Below, piece after piece: positions 37,034 through 48,900 of a stretch of DNA of 64,000 bases; the first letter of the stretch is position 1, and each line of letters opens with the position of its first letter. The DNA comes from Struthio camelus. Taxonomy: Eukaryota; Chordata; Aves; Struthioniformes; Struthionidae. Below the pieces are notes generated by a model. It was not told where the DNA came from. It was given only the letters and a program-made list of their open reading frames with translations, and ran no database searches. A program made the position numbers and the translations under genes. The stretch lies in the NCBI RefSeq assembly GCF_040807025.1, contig NC_090956.1, forward strand, positions 613,017-677,016, written 5' to 3'.

Positions 37034-37700
37034 TGGTCCCCTGCTGCCGTCACCGCCGCCCCCGGGACGGCCGAGAAGTGATGCAGTCCGGTGGTGGCTC
37101 CGACCCCGTGCTGGGTCCAGCCCCGGCCCCGGGGCGGCGGACGAGGGCAGGAGCAGGGGCCTCCCACCCTGGCCCGCAGCCCTCGCGGCAGCTCGTCCCC
37201 GGTGCAGCCCCGCAGCAGCCGCAGGGCGACCGAGGCACCTTCATTCTCTCCATTTGCTCTCGATGACTTTCCTGCTCCCCTGCCGACGCTGCGGGGAAGC
37301 GATCCACCCTTGCTCGCTCCGGCGGGCGCCAGCCTTGCTGAGCTCGCGCGGTGCCGGCGGTTCACACGGCCGCTGAGCTCGGAGCGGCTGCAAGGCCGGA
37401 GCCGCCTGCGCGGCAGGTTTTCGGGGGCCGCGCGGTGGCCGTGCCGCAGCCTCCCCCCGCCGAGACCCGCGCTGCCCCCCTCCCCAGCGCCCTGGCACAG
37501 GGTGCAGGGCTGGACCGGGCGGACGCCTCCTGCATCCCGGTTCAGGAGCCGGTGCAGCCGCCGGCTCTTCGCTCTTGCGGCTCTGGGGCGCCGAAGCAGA
37601 GCCCCCCCCCCTCTGGCCCAGCGCGGGGGGGGCCCGGCTGGTACCGAGGTGCCGGCGCAGAGCTGGCCGGTGTCCGCGGCACCCAGCACCACCGACCTGC
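37034..37700. promoter_or_regulatory. CpG-rich block
   Basis: Dense CpG and GC by eye directly after the pentamer array, ending at about 37690. Candidate CpG island; no exon is supported. Confidence 0.4.
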
Positions 37701-37860
37701 CACGTTTAGAGACTTCTGTAATAACATGGGCGGGGAGAATAGACAGGAGGACAGGGAAAATTCAAGAAGACACAGCAGCCACCCTTCCTGCTCCTAGAAA
37801 ATAGCTGGAATTTATGCCCCATCTTAGAGCACGATCCCGGTGCAGAGATGCTAATCGGCG

Positions 37861-37910
<50 letters not shown>

Positions 37911-38595
37911 CTTAAAAGACAGTGGCTGCATATAGCTGACAGCTACAATATACTGATTTTTGCATCCATGCACACACAGTCTGGCTTTGCTTCTATCAAG
38001 GAACATTTCTTATGGAAAAGTAGCTAGATTTCTGAGGTGAAGAAACAATTCTGCTCAAGACTGAGAGCTGTTTAGAATAAATGCCAGACACTGAGATGGA
38101 GACATTGCATGGAGACTTAATGCTGGTCACATCTCCCTTCTCTGCCAGTAAGTCAAGGATGTGTCTTTGCTATTGTATTTGGTGACTCATCTTTCAAACA
38201 ATCATCTCTGGGAGAATTTTGTGCCAAGATGAAAAAATAGCAGGATCCCAGAAGTGCGCCTGTGTCTTTCTCCGAGCAAGCCCTTGGACGGAGCTGGGGC
38301 AGCTCTGCGCCGGCCGCCACGTGGTGGGCAAGGGCGGCCGGCGTGCCGGGGCAGCTCCGGGCCTGGACCCGCGACGCAGAGGAAAGGAGCGGGAATTCAG
38401 GAGGGAGCCTCTGCACGGAGGGCAGCGGCTGCGAGGCCACGGGCCGTGCCCGGCCTCCTGCCGGTCTCCCTCACCCGGATTCGGAGCGGCAGCAGGGCCG
38501 GACAGGCCCCTGCAGTGCCGGGAGGGGCGCGGGGCATCCCCAGGAGGGAGACAGCCCCAGGCGCCGCGGGGGACCTGGGCACGGAGCAGCTGTGG
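37701..38595. other. Non-coding sequence with a TG run
   Basis: Mixed-composition sequence with a pure (TG)n run at 37865-37909, AT-rich sequence at about 37910-38250 and a GC-rich segment at 38280-38595 leading into the next minisatellite. No gene is recognised. Confidence 0.5.
37865..37909. repeat. (TG)n dinucleotide repeat
   Basis: Forty-five bases of uninterrupted alternating TG. Potential Z-DNA and a likely length-polymorphic microsatellite. Confidence 0.95.
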
Positions 38596-38699
38596 CGCTC
38601 CTGCAACACGTGTGTGTGCTCCTGCAACGTGTGTGTGTGTGTGTGTGTGCTCCTGCAACGTGTGTGTGTGTGTATGTGTGTGTGTGTTCCTACAACGTG

Positions 38700-38763
<64 letters not shown>

Positions 38764-38808
38764 ACGCATGCGCTCCTGCAATGTGTGCTCCTGCAATGTC
38801 TGTGTTCC

Positions 38809-38868
<60 letters not shown>

Positions 38869-39337
38869 ACGCTCCTGCAACGTGTATGTGCTCCTGCAAT
38901 GTGTGTGCTCCTGCAACGCGTGTGTGCACGTGTGCTCCTGCAACATGTGCGCTCATGCAACAGTGTGTGTGCCCCTGCAACAATGTGTGTGCTCCTGCAA
39001 CATGTATGTGTGCTCCTGGAACGTATGTGTGCTCCTGCAACGTATGTGTGCTCCTGCAACATGTGTGCTCCTGCAACATGTGTGCTCCTGCAACGTGTGT
39101 GTGCTCCTGTAACATGTGTGCTCCTGCAACAATGTGTGCGCTCCTGCAACGTGTGTGTGTGTGCTCCTGCAACATGTGTGCTCCTGCAACATGTGTGTGC
39201 TCCTGCAGCGTGTGTTCCTGTGACGTGTGTGCGCTCCTGCAACACGTGTGTGCGCTCCTGCAACATGTGTGCGTGCACCTGCAACGTGTGTGTGCACTCC
39301 TGTAACATGTGTGCACGCTTCTGCAACATGTGTGCAC
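38596..39337. repeat. GT-rich minisatellite, unit about 17-20 bp
   Basis: About 30 units of the form GCTCCTGCAACRTGTGTGT with variable GT tails. Two units have expanded into pure GT runs, at about 38702-38762 and 38813-38867. The array alternates the pyrimidine-purine motif TGTGTG with CTCCTGCAAC. Cys/Val-rich frames on the plus strand and His/Thr-rich frames on the minus strand are artefacts. Confidence 0.95.
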
Positions 39338-40300
39338 CCACCTGCTCCAGAGCTGGAGCTGTAACTGCATCCGACCAGCAGCTGAGGGAGATTTCCTTCA
39401 TCCTAGCAGCAAAACATGCAGATTAGCTGAGTAAGTGAAGTGCTGTATGCTAATTAATTCAACAGACTCACTGTTCCATAACATAAAACCTACACAAGGA
39501 GGATGTGCTGGAATTAGCTTCCTGTGGAAAACATTTCCCTGCTGCTTAACACAAAATTGCGCAAACTTAGTAAACACTTTACGAGAACGTCAGCGCTTCC
39601 CTCCGGCTAATACCAAAGGCGCTGCGAGCGCGAGCGCGGTGTGGGCTGACTCGGAGCGGCATCCCTCAGGCAGGGCAGGGCTCCTCGGTGGCGCCAGGAG
39701 GAGTCTAGCGGCAGACGTGTCGCTGGTGATGCCGAGACGTGGCAGTACGTTTTATCTGCAACTGGGAGGCAGCCCGGGGGGGCGCGGACGGCCAGACGGC
39801 AGCGCCCGGGGCCGCGGGCCGGGAGAGCAGCCCCTCCGCCGGCTCGGCGCATCCCCGCTGCGGCAGGCGCAGGCACCGCGCCGCCGGCACGCACACCCGC
39901 CCGCCCGCGGCAGGACGGCTCTGTCCTTCTCCGGGAAGCTTTAACAGCTCGTCTGCAACCTGCTTCTCTTAAAGCGCACGCGATGCGTGGAAAACACATA
40001 GGTGTAAAGTGCACTCACATCTAAAATGAAACCCAGCCCCGAATCATGTCTGCTTGGAGTGCTCCGTGACCCGGGGGAAAAAGCAGCCCTTATGCAGGCG
40101 AGGAGATAGCGCCGTGTCTTCATGAGCAGCGGGAGGGCACCGTCCCTGGCACTGCGTCTCCGCTCGCACGGCTCCTTCCTCCGGCTCCGCTCGCTGCGAC
40201 ACCTCCGCGCCACGCCGGGCGTCTGCGCCGGCCCGTCCAGCGCTTGCCAAGGGAAGCCGAAGCGAACCGCGATGCCGTCTGAGGGCACCACCAGGATGGC
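39338..40300. other. Non-coding with CpG-rich centre
   Basis: AT-rich at 39380-39560, then GC- and CpG-rich at about 39600-39960 and 40130-40290. Open frames overlap on both strands with no domain. Candidate CpG island within non-coding sequence. Confidence 0.4.
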
Positions 40301-43300
40301 TGATGGGGCTACGGAGAGCAAAGCCCGGCTGCAGGAGTGTTTGCTACCACCGGGGCACAGCTGGGCACAGCGGGGCACAGCTGGGCAGAGCGGGTGGAAG
40401 CGGCTGCTTCAAAACGGGAAGCAAAAGGCTTCAGCAGAAAGGCTGTGGCAGCTGAAGGGGCCAAGGGAGGAAAGGAGCCCTGGGAGGAAAGGCAGCAAGC
40501 GACGTGCTGGGTTCCCAAACATCCTCTGCACAAGCACGTGGCTTAAATCCTCACCAGCCCCACGCTCTCGAGGAGACCACGGGGCCACTGTGAGCGTACG
40601 ACGGGGAGGGGGGCGTCATTTGCCTCGGCTCTGCGTGTCTTTATTTGAAATGCACCTGAAAATGGGAACGCCATGTGGTTAGAACGAAGTCAGTGGTGAA
40701 ACTCAGCACAGAAAGCAGATGGAAAGCTGGAGTTCCCAAATTACCTGTGCAGGACACCAAGCGCATGGGAACTGGTGAAATGCCTGTGCTCTTGCAATTC
40801 ATGCCCTTTAATGGAAAAAGCTCCATCTCTACATATAAGATCCTTTAAGAAGGTGCAATTCAGCTTGTTCACTCCATGTCCCTGGGGCAGCAGGACACAA
40901 TCTCTTCTGCTGCAGTGCTTGTGTCAACAGACAAGCCGGTATCTCTTTCTGGAGCTCTGTGATCTTCCAGTTTGTGTAATAAAGAGCTCCTAGCACAGTC
41001 TGGGACGCCAGGACCATGACTTTAGCTCATATTGCTGTGTAGCTCTTCTTTTCCTGCATGAGAACATACATGCAGAAAGCATGAAAGCAAGCACATGTCT
41101 AATGTATGTCTCTGGGAACCTTTCTTTTTTTTTTTTCTTCTTTCTGAGAGTAATTCTCATGTTGTAAATCTGGCAAATCTACTTTGCCACACAAATTGCA
41201 GTACCTGGAATGAAGACACCAGACGTATGATTTTATTATTAAATCCTGCTAGAAGAAAATGTTAGTTAAGCTATTTCTCTATCTCACCCTGTAGAGATGG
41301 CCCCTGACCAAATGGATAAGGAAAGAATTTGCTGTTGTTTATGCACCTCAGCTCAGAAGCTTTAGCTATTGAGGAGCCGCAAAGTCCTTCTCAGCAGGAC
41401 CTTTTCTTTTGTGAACTCTGCTGGATTGTGTGAACTGGAAAGTGGCCAAATTGCAGCCCAGATAAAGAGAGCCTTTTTGCATAGTCACTAATGAGCTGTC
41501 TATTCAGGATGGTATCCTGCTAAGGGGAGCATGTTGTGGTGCCAGTGTTTAGGATTAAGAAATTACTGCAGTTAGCTCAGGAGATGCTCAGGTCTTTTGA
41601 GAGAAAGCAAACTTCTGAGCAGAAGCCTTTGCTAGACAAACAGGTCGGCCCACAAAGGGCAGCCAAAGTCATCAGTGCTTGGGTAAAGCACTGTAAATTG
41701 CTTGATCTCCTTCAAGGAGATCATCTGCTGAGAGTGGCTCATCTTCACCTACCAAGCCTGGTAGCCTCATTAATCCGCTGGTGCACATCCCTGCGTGTGC
41801 GGGCCAGCCTTTGAAGTTGCAGGGCAGTGTGAAGCCGACTATCAAATTGCTGAGAAATTAGATGAAATTAGCAGGAATTAACCCTGTTGAGGCACTTCTT
41901 CCCAGGTAAACCAGGAACGTTGAGGAAATGGAGCACGTCTGCATCCTCGACCACAGGGCTGAACCCGGATGGGGGGAGATCTACGCACGGTGGTGCTGGC
42001 AGCGCTGGTGCGGGGCTGTGCGGGGTGGGGAGGCCCGTCCTGACCCTGTGTCCTGCAGAGCGCCGGGACCCCCTGGCCACCCTGCAGAAGATGTCACCAC
42101 CTTGGAGCCAGGTGACATGAGGAACTGTGAATTTTGGCTGCTGCCCTTGGCTGCTCAGTCACCAGGCACGTTCGCTTTGCGCTCTCCTGCCACGGGCAGC
42201 CTCCTCCGCCGTGCAGCCCCGCCACAGCCCCGAGGCTGTGGCGTTGCAGAGCAGGAGAGCCCCGCAAGGAAGGAAACTGCTGGGCTTTGGCCAGGCCCAA
42301 CAAAAGCTGCAGGTCAGACTTAGAAGGTTTGTAGACAAAGTTAAAACCTAAACAATACTAATTGGAGGGTCTGAGGTCCAGGAAACCATCCTGTGAATGG
42401 AAAGATTCCATGAGAAATGCTAAATTTGTCCAAAGACTTGCTCTTAGTCACTTACTGTGCTCAAGTGAAATTCTCCAAGAAGGGCGTGTGGTCACCCTCA
42501 GTGACCTGTATATTCCTCATGCCTTTCATTAACTGCACCTTATGCTCCAGATAAATTTCTAAGATAAAAGCAGAAGTCATCCATTAGCTTTTTCTCATTA
42601 AACAAGATTTAACTTCAGCTGCTTGCAATGTGCGGGGAAAAGCTCATTTGCTGCCATGAGACTGCAGCGCTGGGCACGGTCCCTGGGAGCAGCTGGATCG
42701 GACGTGGCCTGGGAAGGTGGCAGGAGATGTTGACGCACAGGGAAAGACGCAGCCAGCGCCACGACCCACCACGAGTTGGGCTTGGTGCAGCTGGGGTGAC
42801 ACGGCTTTACCAGTGCACGGACAGGCCAACCGGGCCACCCCGTAGGTGCTTCCCTGTAGGCCTTTGTTTCCTTGCGGGAACGTCTCCCCTCTGCCACGGC
42901 GGTGCCTTTGCTGTGCCTCCGCTGATGGCGGGGTGCAAGCCGGATCGCTCGGCTGTAGCTGCTGCTCGGGCTCGAGCCAGAGCACCGGCGCGCTCGCTGC
43001 ATGGTTAGCCCCACAGACGCTCGCGACAAGCTTTGAAGGATGCTTATGCTATTAATGGGGGCATGTTTATAACTGTTTATCTCTGTCAGTTGGGTGGAAA
43101 ATTGCCAGATGTGTCGTTTGCCCTCATTACACAGACATCTCTCTTGTTATCTGGATCAGTGCTTTTAAGCAGTGTGACACCACCAGAGAAAAGCTCATTT
43201 CTCCTGTGTGGGGTTGATGTTTGCGGGATTCTGCCTTCAAGCAATCTGGAGAGACACTCGGGCAAGTCTCCAAACAGGACAAATCTCCATCGCCTGCGAT

Positions 43301-44340
43301 TCTGGCTATTCGTCCTGCAGAGGGAGAAGCGAGCAGCGTAACGGAGAGCGTCCCAGGGGGAATGCACGCCGGCCAAGGCTGGCGAGGCTCGACGCCCCGC
43401 TGCTGGGCTGGAAAGCCCAGCCTTGCCCTTGGCAGCCTCACGCGGACTGCTTTAGGCCACGTGGCTCTGGGAGGCCACGTCTCCACGTCGCCTCTCCGGG
43501 AGCAGGATGCTGCCCGGGCAGGGGAGTTGGGTGGCCAGGCCGGCAGCCTTTGCAGGAGAGGCCCAGGGCAGCCGGTCCTGAGCCGGAGCTGAGCCCCGAG
43601 CAGGGTCCGGGTGGGCAGAGCCCGGCAGAGGCTGCAGGCGCTCGCCCCGCGCCTGCCGTCCGCCGCGCCGCTGGCACGACCTGCCAGCAGGCGTAAAACG
43701 CCCCCAGCGATGCCCTGGGTCTGCAGCGTCTTCTCAAACACAGCTCTTAATGCCAGTTGCATCTTCATTTTATAGGACTAATTACCTTCCTTGTCGGGTA
43801 TAAAATTCAGACAGATACACTACCTCAATAAATAACCTGCAAGTGTTTCCCGGAAGTTAACACCACGCCTGCTTTGAAAGCTTCAGGGAACCGCGCCGCG
43901 CGGCGCAGACTGAGACGTCTCCGTCGCTGTAAGACGCGGTCAGGAGTGGGCTGGGGCCGGCCAGGGCCTCCTAGAGAGCCCCAAGCGCCGAGGGGACGAC
44001 AAGGACCTGCAGTCAGGCACACGTCCCTCGCAGCAAAGAACAAGGGAGAAAGATAAAGAAGGGATTAAATAGAAATAAATTGTCCCCAAATAAAATTTTG
44101 TCCTCGTTTCGCACGAGGCACTGAAACCTCTGCACAGACAGCTCCTCAGAGTAGAGCCCATTATGCTCCACACTTTTTGCCTTGAAACATAAATAGCTGC
44201 CTACCATGTAAGTGTTTGTTATGAGGAAATGTATGTGCTGGAAAAGTTAGACATTAAATCATTATTTCATGCAGAAAGATATTGCTAAAGGGAGGGGATT
44301 ACTTACTGTGTTAGCTCTGTCCTTCAGCTGCCGTACCTCT
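40301..44340. other. Non-coding sequence
   Basis: Mixed unique-looking sequence. A short 15-bp-type repeat (GGGCACAGCTGGGCA) lies at about 40352-40393. A T/C homopolymer region lies near 41125. GC-rich patches lie at 42650-43000 and 43340-43690. A plus-strand frame at 41536-41814 is less repetitive than most but matches nothing I know and lacks splice support. Confidence 0.45.
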
Positions 44341-44780
44341 CCGCACACAGGGACTTCAGCCGCAAAACGTGGTGCTGAAACAATTCCGGAGCCTTCCAGT
44401 CCTGATCTCCTCCGAGACCGGGCGGCGGAGCGGCCCCCGACCCCAGACCCGGCCCCGGTCCCGGCCCCGGTCCTGGCCCCGCCGGGGGGCGAAGGCAGCG
44501 TGCCGCCCCGGCACCCCGCGGGCAGAGCTGGGTCCCTCCGTCCCCGCCACGCGGGACCCCCGGCTGCCGCAGGGCCCCCGGCATCCCCGGCCTCCCGCTG
44601 CGTGCTCTCCGCTCCCCTCCTCGCCCCCTTTCCTCTCTGTTGTGGCGCTGAAGCAAACGAGGGGCCCCGGGGACATGGAGGGACCCTCCTGCCTCTGCCT
44701 GCGGAAACGGACGGGGCAGCCTCGCGGCACGGGCGCTCCGGGCACCTGTCCGGTGCTTTTTGTGCAAAGGCTGCCTCTTC
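44341..44780. promoter_or_regulatory. CpG-rich block
   Basis: High GC with frequent CpG, including a CCGGCCCCGGTC-type direct repeat near 44451-44480. Candidate CpG island; no exon is supported. Confidence 0.4.
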
Positions 44781-46200
44781 CCTTGGGAGCCACAAGCGTC
44801 CTTGTTTGCAGCTGCTGCTCTTTGAATTGACTCTCCTTTGCCTGGTGACCAGACGTTCAAGCCATAGTTTCACCAGTGCCAGAAACCAGTCAGCAAATTC
44901 CTCCTGTCTGCAATGGAAACCTTGTCCCACAGTCACATTTGCCTTTTTCTGTATCTGTGTCATGCAGCATAACCCACCCGCGTCCTTCTCCATCATCCCA
45001 GTGAGTCACCAGTTTACAGCAGAAATTCCTATTTGTAGGTACGTCCTGCTCTGCAAAACCTGCTGATCTGGCAGCCTCTGTCCCCACAGGAGATGCACGT
45101 GGGTGACTGCTCATGTCTGTTGGGCTACTAGGCTTTATGTTGCACCTAAAAATTACCAAAATATCTCTGTTGATGTTGTAAAATAATAATGAAGTTTTCA
45201 AATTATTTCTTCTGAATTCAGGTCTTTTACCTGAAGCCAGAAAAGTTTCTTAAAAGGCAGCAAGACTTTTCTAATCAGATTTTTTTTTTCCTAGTGAGTG
45301 ACTCACAGGGGGATAGTTTCTGAGTTCAGGAAAAAGCAGAAAGTGTCATGCAAGCTAGGGAAGAGTAAGAGTAGCTGTTTGTTTTGATGTTTTCGGAGGT
45401 TGCACCCTGTTGGCACTGAGCATAGTAATGCATTCATGCCGGAAAAAGGAGTTTATTCATGCTGACAAAGTGATAACAGGCCAGTGTGGCTTTACAACCT
45501 GACCATCTGAATAATTCCCATGTTGCCTCCTCCCGAGGCTCTGGTATTACGGAAAAACTCCTTCTTCTGTTACTTGAAAGCTAATGGCTGGAGCTCTTTA
45601 CCTGATGCTCTGATGTCCTACAGTTGTCGATCTAGGTGCAGAAACTTCAGTGTTGTGCATAGGATAGGGAAGAGCAGCAAGCTATGGCTCTTATATCATA
45701 ATCTAGTGTGTTATCCTTAGCCAAAGGGCTCTGTTTGAAACCTGGCATCAGTGTATACAGAACATGTTGCATCTTTGCTGGTACCTCGTCAATCTAGTTT
45801 GCAAGACATCCTGGAGGATGTGACCTTGGAAGGCAGGCGGGATATCGACCCTGCATAATAATAGCATCTCGGCATCACTGGCAGCCTGTTGGATTCAGGG
45901 CAGTTAATAAATAATGAGGATGTCAAAGATAACAGCAGGAAAGTGGGAGCAAGTAACAACTTTACAGCCAGCTTTCTGACAGCCGCCTGGCAACATCCAA
46001 TTAAAAGCACGCCCCCATCCAGAGGAGCAGGGCGCGGGTCCAGCGCCGGACCCGCTGCGGCGCTGGGATGCTGGCGGGATGCAGTGGTCTGAAGACACCC
46101 CGCAGCGCCCCAGGGTGCAGCACTGTGGCCCCAGGGCGCGGGGGAGCAGGTGAGCCAGGGGCTGCGGGTCTGCTGGCAGTACCCTGACACCGTGGAGGAG
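44781..46200. other. Non-coding sequence
   Basis: Mixed to AT-rich sequence with a T run near 45281. No gene or repeat family is recognised. The right end becomes GC-rich before the minisatellite. Confidence 0.5.
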
Positions 46201-46645
46201 GGCTGTGCTGAGGCCAGGGCTGCACCAGTGCACGGGCAACACTGGGCCAGGGCTGTGATGGAGCCAGGGCCATGCTGGAGCATGAGCTGCACTGGAGCAA
46301 GGGCTGCACAGGGGCCAGAGCTGCACAGGCACAAGGGCTGCACCGGCACAAGGGCTGTGCCAGAGCAAGGGCTATGCTGGAGCAAGGGCTGCACCAGTGC
46401 ACGGGCTGCACTGGAGCAAGGGTTGCACTAGATCCAGGGCTGTGCCAGAGCAAGGGCCGCGTCAGGGCCAGCATTGCACAGGGGCCAGGGCTGCACTGTA
46501 GCAAGGCTGCGCTGGAGCAAGGTCTGCACTAGATCCAGGGCCATGCTGGTGCAAGGGCTGCACTGGAGCAAGGGCTGTGCTGGTGCAAGGGCTGCACAGG
46601 GGCCAGGGCCGCACTGGTGCAAGGGCTGCGCTGGGCCCGGGGGCC
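46201..46645. repeat. 17/18-bp minisatellite
   Basis: About 25 diverged units of the form GGGCTGCACTGGAGCAA, with alternates GGGCTGTGCCAGAGCAA and GGGCCAGGGCTGCACAG. Both strands have open frames across it (Gly/Leu/His on plus, Ala/Pro/Leu on minus), which are repeat artefacts. Confidence 0.92.
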
Positions 46646-47290
46646 CACGCGCGAGGCCAGACCCGTGGTGCAGCCAGTGCCTGCCTGCTCCAGGCTGGCG
46701 AGAGGAGCACTTCCCTTCCCAGTCCGTGCTGGGAACACGGGAGCCTTGTGGCTGGCTCCTCTGGACTAAAACAGACAGATATTTGTCTGAAGGGCCGGGT
46801 TGCATTGTAGTATAATCGTATAACTCAAACATTAGCAATCTGACTGAATTTGAGATGTAATTGATCTTCTGATGACTTTTTAAACATCTGGTGAGAAGGG
46901 ACTGCTTTCCAAACAGCAAAATCTACACCAAAATGATCTTGATTTGAATAATAAGTATTCCGTCCTTGTTTGGTAAATATACCCAGTGTTAACGGTGCTT
47001 AATGGTGCCTGTAATTGGTGTCTAAAGTTATTTAAAAGTAAATTTACTAGAAAATAATTAGCAATTTTATAGTTCACTACTTCCTAATTTTGTTGATAAA
47101 AGTTTTTCCGTGGTTTTATCAGATGACACAATAAGGCCGTGCTATGAAATAGCTTTTTTCAAACTGGCAGGGAATTGCATGCACAAAATAAAATAAAAAC
47201 ATTTTCCCCCTAATTTCTTTCCCTGGCAGCCAGCCCCTCTTGCTCTCCTTTTATTATGCAGTGATTTATCTTTCATCAGCAGTGAGTGAT
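46646..47290. other. AT-rich non-coding stretch
   Basis: AT-rich from about 46790 to 47240 and unique-looking, with several TAATTA/ATTA cores. It leads into the CpG block at 47.3 kb. Candidate conserved element by composition only. Confidence 0.35.
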
Positions 47291-48900
47291 GCTCTCCTGG
47301 CGCGGTGCGGGGGGGGGGGGGGGGGGGTCGCTCCTTGTGGCCCCGGAGCTCTTGCCCGAGCTGCGAGGGGGACCGTCCCCGTCCCTCTCCGGGTGCCCAG
47401 GCTGAGGCTCGCTGCGCTGGCAGGTTGCTGCCGCCGCCGCGTTGGCTGCTCCCGCTCTGGCCTGGCGCCGGAGGGAAGTCGCCCCGTTGCTGTGATGAGC
47501 CAAACGCCCCTCGGGGCCGGGGCTGCCCCCTCCCCGCGGCCCCGTCCGCCGCCGCTGCCCCTCGCCCAGCCGGAGCCCGGGCAGAAACGGAGCGGAGAGC
47601 TGCAGCTGCGACAAGGCTTTATTGTTTAGCGCTGTGGGTTCAAGTGCGCCGTGCGAGGCTTTCCGGTACAGACCGACACGGGCAGGCGGAGACGTGCGGG
47701 GAGGCGGTGACAGCATCTCTGGAGCACAACTCTCCATTTTCAGTCTCTGAACCATAAAGTACCAGCTTTTCCAGAACAATGAATCACCCAGTCTGTGTAT
47801 AAAATTAAATATAATTTATGCTTTGCTAATTGAAATCAAATACAAAATTCAATTTCCTGTGTATTGTAATGCTGACATTTGAATAGTTTTAAAAAAAAAA
47901 AAAGAGCTATTATCCTGACTCTCTCTCTCTTAGCAGGCCGCTCTCTGGCCAGAGAGAAAATAATTCCTCTGCCAAGTCACTGCAGCCGAGGAGACGCGCG
48001 CGGCCAGTCCCGCAGCCGGCCGAGGTCGGCGCTCCCGCGACCCTGTCCCAACACGGACCAAAACCCCGGCGGAGGCGGCCCCGCCGCATCCCTCGGCCGC
48101 GGCGGCAGCGGGGCCCGGGGAGAGCGCGGCGTCCCCGCGCCGACCGCCGCTCGGCTGCCCAGCATCGCGGCCTCGGCGCCCGGGCCGCAGCCCGTACCAA
48201 AACCAAACCTCTGCGTGCGTGGCGAAAAGAAAGGGAAGCCAGAGCAGCGGGCGACTGCCGGGCCCGTTCCCCGCCCGCTCGTAAAGCGCCGCCGCCGCCG
48301 CCGCCGCCGCCGCGCGCTGGCCCGCCGCGGGTGCGCTGCATCCGGCGCGGCGGGGCGGCCCCCGGGCCCCGCCGGCAGCCGGCGGGCCGTGCAGCGCGTC
48401 CTCCCGGGGCTCCTTCCCCTCGGGCCGCGGACGACGGCCGGGACCCGGCGCCGCTCCCCGCCCGGGCGGCCCCGGAGCAGCGGCGCGACGCCCCGGCCGG
48501 GGGCTGCAAGGCGCAGGGCAACCTGCTGGGCTCGGACGGGCTTTCGGGGGTCTTTCAGGCTCAGAGAGCTCGCTCGGAGGAAAACTGCCCCGGGTCGGCT
48601 GTGGACGGGGGTTGAGCGCGCCCAGGCTTTGGCTGCGGAGGAGACGCCCGGCACCACGCTGGTGGCCGCTGACATCCGCGGTCAGGGATGGCCACGTCCC
48701 CAGGAGCGGGGTGCCTGCGGCGGGATCGCCGGGCCCCGGGCGTCCCCCGGGCTGCGCTCGGCGCCGGCGGGTGCGAGCTGCCGCGGCCGGGGGGCTGCAC
48801 CAGGCTGTGAGCGCGGAAACCGTCCTGCGCGTCCCTCGGGCGAGGAGCTGGGTGCTGGGTCTGGAAACAAAGCCCTCGTCCCCGACCGAATTCATCAATC
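47291..48900. promoter_or_regulatory. Large CpG-rich block, two lobes
   Basis: CpG-dense at about 47300-47720 and 47980-48870, separated by AT-rich sequence with an A13 run near 47888. It contains a G19 homopolymer at 47309-47327 and about eight GCC units at 48288-48312. This is the CpG block nearest to the HS3ST4 terminal exon, about 2 kb beyond its stop. It is a candidate promoter of an unannotated or antisense transcript. No exon is supported. Confidence 0.45.
47309..47327. repeat. G19 homopolymer
   Basis: Nineteen consecutive G residues at the left edge of a CpG-rich block. It is a strong quadruplex former and a common site of sequencing error. Confidence 0.9.

Noticed and set aside
38219-39426. 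Cys/Val-rich plus-strand frames resembling a metallothionein-like or keratin-associated protein
   Set aside because: The Cys pattern comes from CTCCTGCAAC and GT repeats. The frame is not consistent and the opposite strand is equally open.
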